Source: Theobroma cacao (lineage: Eukaryota > Streptophyta > Magnoliopsida > Malvales > Malvaceae). From it: DNA of 64,000 nt. The position numbers and the translations under genes are program-made. The notes beneath the pieces were generated by a model. The model was given only the letters and a program-made list of their open reading frames with translations. It searched no databases and was not told the origin of the DNA. Location: the NCBI RefSeq assembly GCF_000208745.1, contig NC_030850.1:6304684-6368683 (forward strand), given 5' to 3'. Below are positions 37,646 to 50,820 of the stretch, one piece after another. How positions within the stretch are numbered: position 1 is the stretch's first letter; every line of letters begins with the position of its first letter.

Positions 37646-40600
37646 TTAATGTATGAAGAAATCAGCACCATCCTCAATATCATCAGTTTTGATGCTTCCA
37701 CTCTGAGCCATAAGTATTCTATACACTCTCCTCGAACAAACCTCGCCCAATCTTTTGTCTTTACCAAGCAACCCTTCTATCACCAAGTCCTTGAGCAAAA
37801 ATTCCTTTTCATGCACCTGTTATTACAATACAATAGCAAAACAAGTCTTAACTTGACTAATTGTCCTGACATTGGAGTTAACAAATGTTATACTCCACTT
37901 GGTAGGAAGAAAGTAAATGAAGAGAAAGGATATAAGGTGAGGAAAGAGAACTTGTCTTCCGTCCTTTCATTTGGTTGAAGATACAACAACGAAGGCAACA
38001 AGTTGAACTGAAAGGTTGAAATTAGTAACATTCTTTTTTGTAAATAAAATTTAATACATTTCCAATTCCATTGACATTTCACACAAGGGTTTCCTTTGTC
38101 CAATACTTTCTAATTCACTCATCATTACCATTCAAATTTGTAGGACCCTAATCATTTATTTTTAAACCTGCACATGCTAATGGCAACGATGAGTGTCTTG
38201 GAAAGCAATGGAGGGGAGTTAAACCCTTCAAAGCCAATCCTCACAATTCTTTCCCATGATAAATATATTCTTCATAGCATGGTTTTGGGGAAAAAAAAAA
38301 AAAACTAAATCTGCCAAATCCCTCATATCCACCCTTCCTACCAGTCAAATATAAGTTTATTTCAGTTTACAGTTTCCCCTTCCACCCTCCTCTTCCCTTC
38401 CACTCGGTGGTAGAAAAGAGTGCAAGTTAAAGCATTAATTGTCCTACATATTAATTATGCCCTTGAGATGGCTTGCTCTAAAATTTTCCATATAGCAAAT
38501 CTTACGCCATTGAAACCATAAAATGCAATCAAAAGTGCAAACGCAAACTGAGTATTATGAAAGCCAGAGAGATTAACACCGAATTTTTTTTAAGCCATAC
38601 TACAGTTGACCTCTTAAAGAACAGTAGAGCAGTTTATCTTGCAAGAACTAAACCTGCTACAAACTGAATGATGAAAATGTTAGCCTAAAAGGGGAAAGCT
38701 TTATATATCAGCAACAATGGCAAATATAAAGATGTCGATTTTGCTTGGACTTACTGATTTTGTAGGGTCCATGTAAACACGCAAAAGAGATTTCATGGTA
38801 GGGTACTTTCTCCATATGGCAAGAGCAAATCGTGGCTGGACCTTTGGGATGGCTAGCAAAGCTTTTAACCTGGATGTGAAAAGTAAAATCAGCAATAGTA
38901 CGCAATGCCCCTACAGAAAAAAGTAGTTGCATTAAATGCAGATTACAATTGCAGAAAATATTGTACTATGAAGAAACATATTTTGTTATGCCATCAGTAC
39001 CAATAATTTAATTTAAACACTTTGTTCATTAAACAACCCAGTGATTATCTGATGTTTTCTAAACTAAATAACAAACGAGAATAAATTCATAGTATTTCAT
39101 TTCTGAACAAATAAAGCATCACATCAGAATGTAAACAAGATAAAAACCTAATTGGTAAAAACCAAAGTTCTAAAATTTATCCCCTCCATTTAAGCTGTAA
39201 AAATGTTACATTACTCTATTAAACCAATTTTTCTTTTCTTCAAGATGGGCAGCTAAGGAAGAAAATAGAAACAAATCAAGCACACAAGTGTTTGAGATTT
39301 TACTCACCACAAGTTCCCATTTATTATATTCTTGTCGATACAGTCCTTAGGAATAATGGATCCATTAGCACTTACACAGAGTCGCGTTAACTTCTTTCTG
39401 CAAAAAATATAAATAAAGGAATAAAGTAGATTCAGAAGATTGCTGAGTGAAGGTATCGATAATATTTGAACCAACTAGGACATTTAAAATAAATAAATAA
39501 ATATAAAGCTTGCCAATTTTACCAAAGAGGCCACTGAATTTATCTTAACTGCAAACAGATAACGTAGATGTAATTCTGAAAAATTATAGTCTATGAGAAA
39601 TGTAATTATTAATTAATAAAATTTTACTTAGAATAATATTTAAAACTCTTCCAACCATCTAAGAAGAGCGAGGAATTCTTCTTTTGGTTTCCAACATGAA
39701 CTCAAATTTACAACAAAACAGCTGCCACATGAGATGCTAGCAAGGAAACATAACCCTCTGAGTAATCGGCATGTCTCCAAACATTCTCATCATTCTGAGT
39801 GCGTAAAATGTTAATCATTGGATATTGTAAAAAGCAACCAAAAGTGAGGACATAAGTAAAGTTTTGTTGCAATGGAAAAGTTATAAACCAGATTAACCTT
39901 AACTCGCCATACCAATTATGTCCTTATTCTGCAATAATAAAACTACTGCACATAGAAGAAGGGCCTCACTTTTTTCCTCAATAGCAGATTACATCAATCA
40001 AATAGATTTTAGCAACCTAGGGAGTAAAAAAAAAAAAAGCCAAATATGGAGCTTTGTCAGCTGTCAACCAGTGGGGAGCTATAATGCTGGCGAGTGACAA
40101 TTACTTGGGTAATATTCAGTTTGATATTGCAATCAGAATAACGGAAACTAATTCAGCAAGCTCAAGGAAAGCATTGTCGCCCTGATGCCTTCAATTTCCA
40201 TCAGTCAAGTGGCAACAGCATTAATAAGTCATAAATTTTAAATGTTCAAGATACTACTCCTAAATGTCAATTAATCTAGAGAACTTTCATTTTGATCTTC
40301 AAAGTCCATAAAATGACAAGAACAGGTAAAAACCATTTTTATCCTTCCTTCTAACAAGATAATTGTCTCATTGGTGCAATTTATCAGCACATTATGTATC
40401 TTCCTGTATATAAAAGGATATAAAGCACCAGGTCTCATTGTAATCTGTTTGGACTGTGGGCTACTCATACCATGCCTATAAAAGTGCTCGCACAATGTTT
40501 AGTTATTGGTTGTTGGATTAAAAATCCCACTGCTGAAATAATAATTGTAAGCATTTTGGGCACAAAAGTTATAAGCTAATTATATGGCCAATTTGACCGG

Positions 40601-43600
40601 TGAAGAACATTGCATCAGACATGCTTCAGGATAGAATGATATGAATATTGAGAAGGTATAAGATGGCAAAATGTAGCAGTTTTCTTTGAAAATGACAGAG
40701 ACCAGTACATTACAACATGGATAACTATGCCTATAAAAATACTGCATTAAAAATAAAGGATTGGATCACAAATACTGTATTACTAAACCAAAATTTTAGT
40801 TATTTTCTGAACGAGACGTGTAAGTTACCCACTGAAAGTGATAGGAACTAGTGCAACTACTTGATAAATACAATTTACGCTAACCACCAAGCATGGCAAG
40901 TGTCAATTACCTGGCAACCAGCACATATTACGGACTTCGGGAATTACTTCACAAACAGCAAGTACTTCACTATATTCACATTATGTAATAAGAGCATGCT
41001 GAAGGCAAAATTAATCATGCAACAGATCATATAAAACTTGTTAAATCACCTACTTAACAAGACCAAAACCCCCATTAGGTGAACACAAGACAATATGGTC
41101 TCTATGCTACAACTGAACTTGAATTATTTACATTGAAATTTATTGAAAAATATTGACTGGTACCTAAATCGGCAAGAGGCTAGACTGCATGTCAAACCAA
41201 CAATGTGTTCAGCCAGTTCAGCTTCATCTGCACATTGCCTAGAGTGTATTCCAGCATAATAAGCGGTCAGCTTTGCCAGCACCTATAAAACAAATTTTCA
41301 GACACGAATGAGATGAAAATATGTTTTCTAAAAAAACAACGGCTAAAACAAGATTATTAATTATAATTCAGTGCCTATGTAGTTAATAGTTTAACCTCCT
41401 CAATTGGTGGACGACTCCAACCACTGTCATTTGCAGGGCTCTTGTATTGTTCATTTTCCCTAAAACATTGCCAAGATCCATATTCAATTTCATCACAATA
41501 TCACACCATCATGAAGTAAGCCAACAAACAACAGTACATCACTTCATTATCAATTATAAGCAGCAAAAGATAACACAAAAATGCTGAAAAATATATGGAA
41601 GTACTGCATCCCTGTGATTACTGGTATATAGATGACAAAACTATTTGATTATATGATATAAATAATGGAATGGAAGCTCACAAGGATAACCATGAATCAC
41701 TTCTTTATGGATTATAAACAGTAAAAGATAACACAAAAATGCTGAAACATATATGGAAGTACTACATCCCTATGACTGTCTGTATAAATTGACAAAACTA
41801 TTTGATTATATGATATAAATAATGAAATGGAAGCTCACAAGGATAACTGCATATACATTTAATAAAAAAATTATAGGAGTATTTAGATATATAATTTTCT
41901 ATAAAGTTTATGAATATTTCCTAGGTCCATATGGTTTCACCCAATCTAGAATTTTAACATGTTTTTCTCTACCAACAAAAATATTTATCAAGAGAGCATA
42001 ACTGATATCATGCAATTTATTCATAACCTCATCTTTAAAGCAAAAGAAAATGCTACCTTCCTTCAAAGAAATGGTGCAACTTTGCAAGTAATATTGTCAC
42101 AGTAGGGGAAGGGGGAAAAAGGAAAGACAAAATAATGCAAATGGGAAATGGCTAATAACAAGAACCACAACGCAATACAATAGCCTTCTAGCAAAAGGCA
42201 TGAACACATAGTCAAACATACAAGAGAGAGGAATTATAGAATCATCTAAAACAAAAAAGGGTTGAACATCTATATGAAGGTAAGGTTCAGCAACCCTCAC
42301 CTTTTATTAACATATGCCCTTAATCTATTTGTCAGATAGCAAACTGTATAAGATGGGTATTTGCTTCGGACTCTAGAAACATGATCCAGAAGTGTGTCAT
42401 TAGTTACTAGATCACAAAACTCTGCAGCCTCAAATACAATTAATACATATTGAATCTCTAGTCCTTCAGGAGAAAGCTGCAAAAAGAAAAGCAGATAATC
42501 CATGTCAAGAAACAGCAAGCAAAGTTATGTGCAAATGATGCAGAAGCATTCCAGAACTTATTTAAATTACTTGTCTTTATATGTTCTTCTATGTTCACAG
42601 TTTTACTTTAGTAATTATGTTTTTATTTTATTAAGTGGTCAAATGATTAGCATGTGAACTTTTAATGATTTTGAATGGCTAATCTTATATTGGGTTTATG
42701 TGTATCTAAGAGTGGGGATTAAAAGCTGCTGCAACCCTGGCATAAATGGTCTTTTAGACACATTAGGCAGCCATATTATATTGGAATATTTTCTGTTAGA
42801 GGTTCTACAACCCTAAACCCTAGTTATCTTGTTCCTACTTTGACTGTACCTCAACTTTAGCCTCTGTCTGATTTGCTTTCACTGTTTTGTTTTTTTTTTT
42901 TTATCAGAATGTAAAATTGACATAGGAACAAGATAGCTAGGGTTTAGTGCTCTAGAACCTCTAACAGAAATATTCCAATATAATATGGCTCCCTAATGCG
43001 CCTAAAAGACTACTTATAATAAGGTTACAGCAGCTTTCAAACCCAGCTCTTGGATTCACATAAACCCAATCTAATCCTAGCCATTCAAACTGATTAAAAT
43101 ATCAACATGCAAAGCACATGGCCACTTAATAATATAAAAATAATAATTACTAAAGTAAAACAGTAAAAATAAAAGAACATATCAAGACAACTCATTTATA
43201 TAAGTTCTGGAATGCTCCGGCATCCAATTGAAAGGTGTAAAGAGCAGAACTTCCAAATTGACAATTCAATCTATTTAGAAAGTCAGTTGTCAAGGAACTA
43301 TTTTTGCCTGAAGTTATCAGTCACATAAATAGCAATGTAACTTTCATACACTGAAGCATCATCTAAAGCATGTTTTTGCACCTTAGAAGAACTAAAACTA
43401 ACCAACTATTGAGACACATTTTGTGGGTCCAAGTCAGCCAGAAAAGGTTTAGAGAAGATTTAACCTGTCTAAAGTTATAAAAGGTGAGCCTAGATGGCGT
43501 GGCTAGATGATCTACGCTACACAAAAACAATTGTCTCATGCTACTAAACAGTAACCATCACCATATTAAAATATTAACCAAAACTTTGAAGTAAATAAAT

Positions 43601-46600
43601 GAGGAAAAAGAAGCAGAGCTAATTTAAAAGCTCAACATGACTCTGAGGCCATGGATGGTTAATAATTAATACAATATAATATGTTCTGCATAACATAAAG
43701 CATCAACTCTAACCCACCAGGGTGAAGATGAATCAAAACCTAAGCATATAGAATTATAAAATTCACTTAATCTGAGCCACTAGCATAAAATTCCAAAGTT
43801 GCATCATAGCCAGAGATTTGGATGAAGGGTATTTAAGGCATACATATGAGTGTAAAGTACAACATGAAAGATTGTTCAGATTATCAAGAATTTGCAGAAC
43901 TTCATCCAAACTATTACCTGTGAAATATGTTCAGGAACTGTCATGGTCCATACAATTGATTTTTCAATTGGATTTGATGTTATACGATAAGTAAGGCCTT
44001 TTTCGGCAAACCTTGAAAGCAAATGTCCTACATAGCAAAGCTAGAGAACTTCTCAGCATATAGCCAGATCAGAAGAGTAAATGCATAAGTAAAATATTAG
44101 CATGAATAATCCAAGGACATCAAGAATGCCCTCACCTCCTATTGACCCCAGTTCAACCACCTTAGTGTCAATTTCAGCTACAATAGATTTTAGTGCAAAC
44201 TTTCCTTTTTCCCATTTCTGCCTTTCTTTCTGCAATTTTTTGAACTCTGCAGCTTCAGCTTTCAGAGCTGCTTTTTGCAACTTCTCTTGCTGCATGATAG
44301 GTTTTAATCAGTCTCTTATGCAACCACAAAAATTAATAAAAAGCTAACAAAAATATGTAGAACATCGAAAAACCACTAGCCTCTTTCTTTAGCTTCTTCT
44401 CTTCCAACATATGAATTCGTTCCTCCTTTGTCATCTTCCTTTTTACCGTTTCTCCATCTGTACTACTTTTCTGATCACAATTCGCTTTAGTTTTTCTTTT
44501 CTGCTTTAGTGCATTACCCATCTGCTCCATGCTAAAGTTTTCTTTGTCTTGATCATCACTTACCTAATCCAATGTCATCAAACTATCTATTTAGTACAGC
44601 AGTTGGCAGTACCTCAAACTAAACATTTCTCTCAAGCTTTGCAAAATCTTGATAAACCTATAAAGTTTAATAGATGAGCAAGTATCTTCAAAGTTAGGTC
44701 TGTCTTTAAGCAAGTATGCATGAGAGAGGGAGGTTCATAATCTCTTCTCGACATGAAATCAAGAAACAAAATAAAGATGATCAACAATTTAACCATGCTG
44801 CTCATACAAGAAAAACAAACTGTTTTCATTCTCATTTTCACTAAGTTCTTGCTAAGATATGTTGACATGAACTACCTTGAAATAAGTAACTTTGGGCAGA
44901 GCACCAGCTTCCCAATATTCTCACAAAAGAGAAAGACCCTAATTCACCATTGGTCCCTCCTACCCCCCACAATAAAATAGAACATCAACGTTCCAAGTTT
45001 CTAGCAGGGTCACTACATCACATCATTCACTGCTCCAAAAATCTGAACAAAAAGCGAATATTGATAATTGCAGCTGACTCTAAGTCCAACCGAATTTGCT
45101 CAAAGGAGTCACAGGGTTTAACACAAAGTCCAACTGATCAATTAAGAAAAGAAAAAGAAGCTATATCACTTTCATCCTAGAAAATAAAAATAGTATATTT
45201 TATAATGGTTAAGGTGTTGTAAGTGTCTACATGTATTTCTGATGTGATTTTTTCATTTTTAAGAAGATATATGTTCAACTTTATTAAGTGTTTAAAACAT
45301 CTATCAGTACATTTACTTAGCAATTCAAATACATGTTTAACCTAATTTCTATATTCCTTTTGGCTATGGTTTGACAATTAGGAAACAACAAGATGGCAAC
45401 CTATCTCAGAAGCTGAATAATGCACCATTCTATAATCATACCCAAGGAGGAAGTAGCGGATCAGCATTGTCTTGTGTGTAAATTGGCTGAGGAGCACTGT
45501 CTTCCTCGCACATTTTGAATAGATTAGGACTCCCTGATAAACATACTTCCTGTAACTTCAATTGATATAATAGAAAACAGATTCCAAACTGCTGGATATG
45601 CTTCCTCTTGCATTTTTCAAAATCATAGCAAGGTTTCAAAAATCAGACAATAACACATAAAACAGATGAAGATACAACATCAACAAACCTAGATGAGATT
45701 CATAATCAACAAATCTAGAACGCCATTCTAACTCCTTAGACTCATCAATGCTAAAACCCTTTGATCCATTATCCTGTTCATTGTCCCTTCTAGAACAGCT
45801 TTCTGACTCATTATCTGATTCCAAACATATCAATCTGCTTATTCCTGTTAGGTAAGGAAACAAACCCAGAAAGTTAATAGTTAAGCAAAAGGATAAACAA
45901 TGGCGACCCGTTAGACTTTATTTTTAACAAACCAGAAAACTTTGAACAAAAACAAAGACAGAAAAAAGGGAATAAATTACCAATAACTCTGAAATGGCTT
46001 CAGATAGCAAAACCAATAAGAAAAACAAAAAGAGAACTAAAAAAGGAACATAAAAGCACTAAACCAAAAAGTAATTTATCCACAAACTGCTAATAGAATG
46101 ACCTCTTTTAACCGCAATAGTAGGCAGCGGAAATTAAATTTTTCATAATTCGAAGTTTTAGTTCCATTTGGTTGTAACTTTGCTACTTGCTTTTTGCTTC
46201 TAGAAGGAAAAAGTAATAATAAAAAAAACGTCTGGATACATGTAACATTTTTGAATGATTAAATATTTAATATTTCTTAACGAAATACATTATTTTACTT
46301 TCATAGGAATCAATAAGCTGATGGGTGCGGAAATGGGATGAAGCCAACAACATTTGCCTCCTCACATGTACTGGGTTTTGTAAACTCTCAAAAAGTAGTA
46401 ACTAGGCAGCTGTTGGTTGAAGAATTTGGGTGGTTTTATGGTTTTATTTTGTTGAACATTTTGACTGGAATTTGGGGAGAATTTTTATGGTAATCCGCTT
46501 TTCTAGATAAATAATATAATTTCTTCAAAAAATTATTTACATGTTCAAATGCATGCAGGTTATATTTTAGCTATTTACTCATTTTTAATCAAACATAGTT

Positions 46601-47316
46601 TTCCTTTTACCATTTGCTTTTGCATTTTTATCAGATTATCACTCAAAATAAACCAAATTTACCACACACACACACACACAAAAACTATCTGATAACCAAA
46701 ATTGAACAATTTTCATTTAAAATGAAAATGAAATAAATGATGAAGTCCTGAAAAAAATATTTATCTGCTCAAATGCATGCAGGTTATATTTTAGCTATTT
46801 GCTCATTTTTAATCAAACATGCTTTTCCTTTTACCATTTGCTTTTGCATTTTTATCAGATTATCACTCAAAATAAACCAAATTTACCACACACACACACA
46901 CACACAAAAACTATCTGATAACCAAAATTGAATAATTTTCATTTAAAATGAAAATGAAAATAGATGAAGAAGTCCTGAAAAAAAACAACCCTAACATTAA
47001 ACCACATTTCTAAAAGGGAAGGGAACGGACCATAGAGCTTGTTACCTTCCAGTTGAGGATCCGAAACCCTAACCGAAGGGCTGGCATCGGAGCACCTGAC
47101 GATCGAAGGCTCGGAGGTCGGAGTCTCGGCCACGAAGGAAGGAGTGGAAACGGAGACGATGGCGGGGCCCAACGAGGGTTTTTGCGGGGTAGGTTCATCG
47201 TCGAGGACCAGAATTGGAGGGAATGGATGGTACGGTTCGGATCTAGGCCTCTTGGAGATGGACGGGAGCGGGGTGTTTGAGTCGTCTTCATCGGATAGGA
47301 TAATTGGATCCGACAT
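37646..47316 (-). CDS. EME1: Crossover junction endonuclease EME1 (MUS81 partner)
   Basis: Nuclear protein that pairs with MUS81 to cut branched DNA in repair and meiotic recombination. Twelve minus-strand exons: 47046-47316, 45689-45844, 45442-45549, 44381-44563, 44136-44289, 43918-44027, 42301-42476, 41396-41459, 41164-41282, 39308-39397, 38755-38869 and 37646-37816; about 570 residues. The start MSDPIILSDEDD is typical. Then come a disordered N-terminus with GISRLICLESDNESE, a charged coiled-coil (EEKKLKKE joined to QEKLQKAALKAEAAEFKK), and the degenerate ERCC4 nuclease fold (YVLIVFEAAEFCDLV; YPSYTVCYLTNRL), which lacks the GDxnERKxxxD active site as expected for the non-catalytic subunit. 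The C-terminal helix-hairpin-helix region follows (AIPKVQPRFALAI; EKEFLLKDL; ending IEDGADFFIH). The exon 4/5 intron needs a GC donor. The exon 2/3 junction does not close in phase as drawn, so that N-terminal part is uncertain. Confidence 0.9.
41540..41850. repeat. 158-bp tandem duplication in EME1 intron 7
   Basis: The unit starting near 41540 repeats from about 41698 with a period of 158 bp. Both copies share the aaaagataacacaaaaatgc stretch and end with ggaagctcacaaggataac. A handful of substitutions separate them. It lies wholly within the intron. Confidence 0.85.
42536..43225. repeat. Long inverted repeat (foldback element) in EME1 intron 6
   Basis: Left arm about 42536-42838 and right arm about 42921-43225 are reverse complements at roughly 85% identity over about 300 bp, separated by a loop of about 80 bp. 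Both outer ends read gatgc, then two or three variable bases, then gcattccagaactta. The pre-mRNA of EME1 would fold here into a long hairpin. The structure fits a foldback or MITE-type element; no clear target duplication was found. Confidence 0.85.
46531..46980. repeat. 224-bp tandem duplication with (CA)n tracts in EME1 intron 1
   Basis: The segment with tcaaatgcatgcaggttat occurs at 46545 and again at 46769, a period of 224 bp. Each copy carries a (CA)n microsatellite, near 46663-46681 and 46888-46906. The copies are nearly identical and run up to the end of exon 1. Confidence 0.9.
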
Positions 47317-48955
47317 TGAGGCTACCGTACTCTCCAAAACTGGACTCTGAAAAACAAGGAGATTCGGGGGTGTTTTGTAGTCCTTCCCTTCGAATAAGCG
47401 CGGGATTGTTGTAGAGGGAAAGTTGTGTTTGGCAATGGGGATTGAGTTATTTCTTGGTTGGTTTGGTTAGAACTTGGGGCTCTAAGCAAAAGGCTCATCC
47501 CAAGTTTCAACAGTAATCTCTAGATCTTCTATTTTGGGCCCAAATTTTGGTTTGGGTTAATTTCTTAAATGATAAGGTATAATATCATGATTTTTTAAGT
47601 TTTGATTACAATTTTATATAAGTTTATTAATATTTGAAATAGATAGTTGGTCAAAAATATATATTTCGTAATATACATCAGTTCAGTCACTACTGTTAAT
47701 ATTTTTTATGATGTAATAATAATTTTACTTTTCACTAATTTTAAAAATTACCACACTATATAAATTATAATTTTTTCTTTTTAAAATTTTGTTCTCTCCA
47801 GTTAAAAAAAAAATCGTTTTTCTCTACCTCTCACTGACTAACCACCCCATGATCGAATCTAATCATAGAATGCTAGATCCAACTAAATCTCCTCATGGAA
47901 AACACTAATTAAAGGGGAGTGTGCCTCAAATCACACTTCCTCTCCCTTAGGAAAGTATCGAGGTTAAGGAGAGCGATTTATGGGGGTGCGCCAAATCACA
48001 CTTCCCCTAAGAAGATCCGGTCAAATATGGCATTCCACGACCAGATCTAGTCATAGGATGGTCGACCAAAGTAAGGGAGCGTAGTCTACCAACCTAAAAG
48101 AAAGAAAAATAGTGAAAGGAGAAAGAAAAAAGGTATTTTAGATATTTCATATTTTCTTGTAACATCATTTACATGTTTGAGACGATTTGTCCTTTTCAAA
48201 TACTAATAGACTTGCATGAAATTGTGATTAAAACTTAAAAACTTGAGGTATTTTACCCTAAATTATATTACTTTTATTTTTTCACTACTTCCTAAAGTAA
48301 ATGATAAAACTTTTCTTTTTATACAATTAAAAAAATTTAAAATTTGTATTTCTTTGAATAACAGAATTTAATAAATTTATTTTTATATGTAATACATATT
48401 ATATTTTTTTTACATAAATAAAAGAGAATTAACCTAAGATATAAACCATCGCACAAACAAACACATACAAGACAACCTGCATGAAAGGGGTCTGATAGGC
48501 GCAAAGAAAAGTAATAGTTAAGTAAAGTATTCTAAGGCATTTAGAATATTTTTTATATTTAAGTTTTCTTTACTTATTGATTGTTTTACTTGCACAATAA
48601 ATAAATCTTATTTTTATGACATTTATTTTACTTGCAGTCTAAGGAAGTTTATGATTAAAATACTTTATTATTTAATTTACTTACGTTACAAATAGGTTTA
48701 AAATGGACTATCTCTATAAATAATCCCTTTATGTTTCATTATAAAATTGAACAAGGCTTTTCGTGGTTTCATTATTTTGAACAGGGTTTTTTGATTTCAT
48801 TATCTATGAACAGGCTTCCTATTTCCATTTTTCATTGAACATAATTTTTTTTAATTCTATTATTTTGAGACATTTTATTTTTTAATACAATTTTGAATTA
48901 GGTAATAAAAAAGTAATTTTCCTCCCTCTTATAAATTTTATTTTATTTTTAACAT

Positions 48956-49092
48956 TGCATGTAACAACTAAATTTTGAATATAGACATAACAATTAAATT
49001 TTTAATATAACGTATAGCAATTATATTTTTTAATATGACATATAATAATTAAATTTTCAGCATAACATATAACAATTATATTTTTAACATGA
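48956..49092. repeat. AT-rich minisatellite, about five 27-bp units
   Basis: Imperfect repeats of a unit like acatataacaattaaatttt, about 27 bp long, occur five times in a row with substitutions and 1-bp length changes. Intergenic. Confidence 0.7.
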
Positions 49093-50786
49093 TTTTTTGT
49101 GACATTTGACCATTGGTTGTTATAATTGAAACATTTTATCCTTAATTAAAAAAGCATCCAAATATTTAATCCCAATTTGAACATTTAACCTAAAAGATAT
49201 ATAAGAAGATTAACAAACAGCCAAATGAAACCTTAGTTAAGTTAAGTTGTGTGATCCAAAATTCCCATTTTGAACCATTTCTATTAATCCTTGAATGAAG
49301 AATCACTTGCAATTTTTTTATTTAAATATTTTTAATTATACGTTCTCAAAAGCTTTTTGCCTGTCAAGAAAGAAAAGTAAACTAATAGAAAGATAATTTA
49401 ATAGGAAAATTTGTTTGTTCCAAGATAAATTATCATAGATTCGAATATTAACATAAGTTTTTACAATATTATTATCGAGTGAGTTAGATAATTCTTAATA
49501 TATAATTTAGTGTTAAAGTTATTTAATTTTATACATAAAGAAACGAAGACTTTTGGAGCCTCTTGCCTTGTTAATATATTTATTTACAGGTCAACTTGCT
49601 CGTCAGGCCTGAAAGCTTAACTCGACTCAAATTGAGTCTTGAACATGATTGTTTAGGTTCGAATTCAATTCAAGATATTATTATATTAATAAAATATTAC
49701 TTATTTAAATATCATTCTAAAAGTTAAATTATTAATATAAAAAAATTTTAATAAAAATTTTATTTAAATTATACATTAAACGTAAATCTAAATCTAACTT
49801 TCAAAAATATCAATTGAGTCTGAACTCTACTATTCATATCTCTCTTTATGGATAAAATTAATTTCTAATCAAATTACAATATGTGGGAAGAGCAAGTTAA
49901 AAGAATAAAAAAAAAGTTTATAAATATAATTGCGTAAGCTAGCCAATTAAGCTTTCATTCGATCGCATTTGAAAGAAGATAAAATGTATTAGCAGAATTT
50001 ACGATGTAAATTTGAGTCATTACATTTTTATTTATAAAAAAGAAAGTTGAGTAAATAAAAAAATTTCATCACAAAATTAGAAAAAAAATTAATTGAATGA
50101 ATTATAATGATAGATTTTCCCTTGAAGCAAATGGAGAATGAGTTGTTAGATGGACATTTATGGAGGGAAAGTGGGACTTATTGTCAAATGTCCCGTGAGA
50201 GAAGGGAAAGCGAGAGCCCCAGTTCCGGCATTTGGTTGCTTGCCCTTGTCCACCGCCCAACCCTCATACGTTTCCCTAGTACACGTGACTCTGTGCCCTT
50301 ACACTTTTTCCTTTGTCTCCACACTCCCAATTTCACTACCATTAACATCTTAATTATGCCTCCATTTTCCTATTAAAAATCCAAGACGAGTCCAATAGAA
50401 AGGCATACTAATAAAAAACCATTAATCAAACCAAATATGATGAATGTTCACTCATAAACGTAACGTAAGCCATCAAATAATTGAATTGTGATTGCTACCG
50501 AGCTTTGGTACCACAGTTTTAATGTAAAAATCATAAAAGAAAGAACCCTATGCAAATGCAAGCAAAGCGTGTGAGGCACCGGGTGGTGCACGTGATGGAC
50601 CACGGGTCTCCTACAGCTTGGGCTCACGCCAGACCACGCCATAAATGGAACAATCACCTGTTCTAAAGGATTCTTTCCAGGTCAATTTTTATGTGATTTT
50701 TCTGTCTATTCATGCCTGCTTTGGCATGCCAGCCCCTCATGGTCGACTGCTGCAAGAGTTTCGATCCGATACGCGTCATTCCGAGA

Positions 50787-50820
50787 AGGGTGTGGACCTA
50801 ACTAGGGTGTGGACCTAACT
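50787..50820. repeat. 17-bp perfect tandem repeat
   Basis: agggtgtggacctaact occurs twice head to tail, followed by a third partial start (aggg). Intergenic. Confidence 0.9.

Noticed and set aside
37649..37978. 109-codon plus-strand frame
   Set aside because: Antisense to the last EME1 exon, whose protein is clearly conserved on the other strand.
44950..45180. 76-codon plus-strand frame in an EME1 intron
   Set aside because: Antisense intronic, no similarity, no transcription signal.
47053..47350. Gly/Arg-rich plus-strand frames
   Set aside because: Shadow frames antisense to EME1 exon 1.
50107..50376. 89-codon frame followed by a coding-like GC rise
   Set aside because: No domain, no splice partner, and overlapping frames of similar length in the same stretch.
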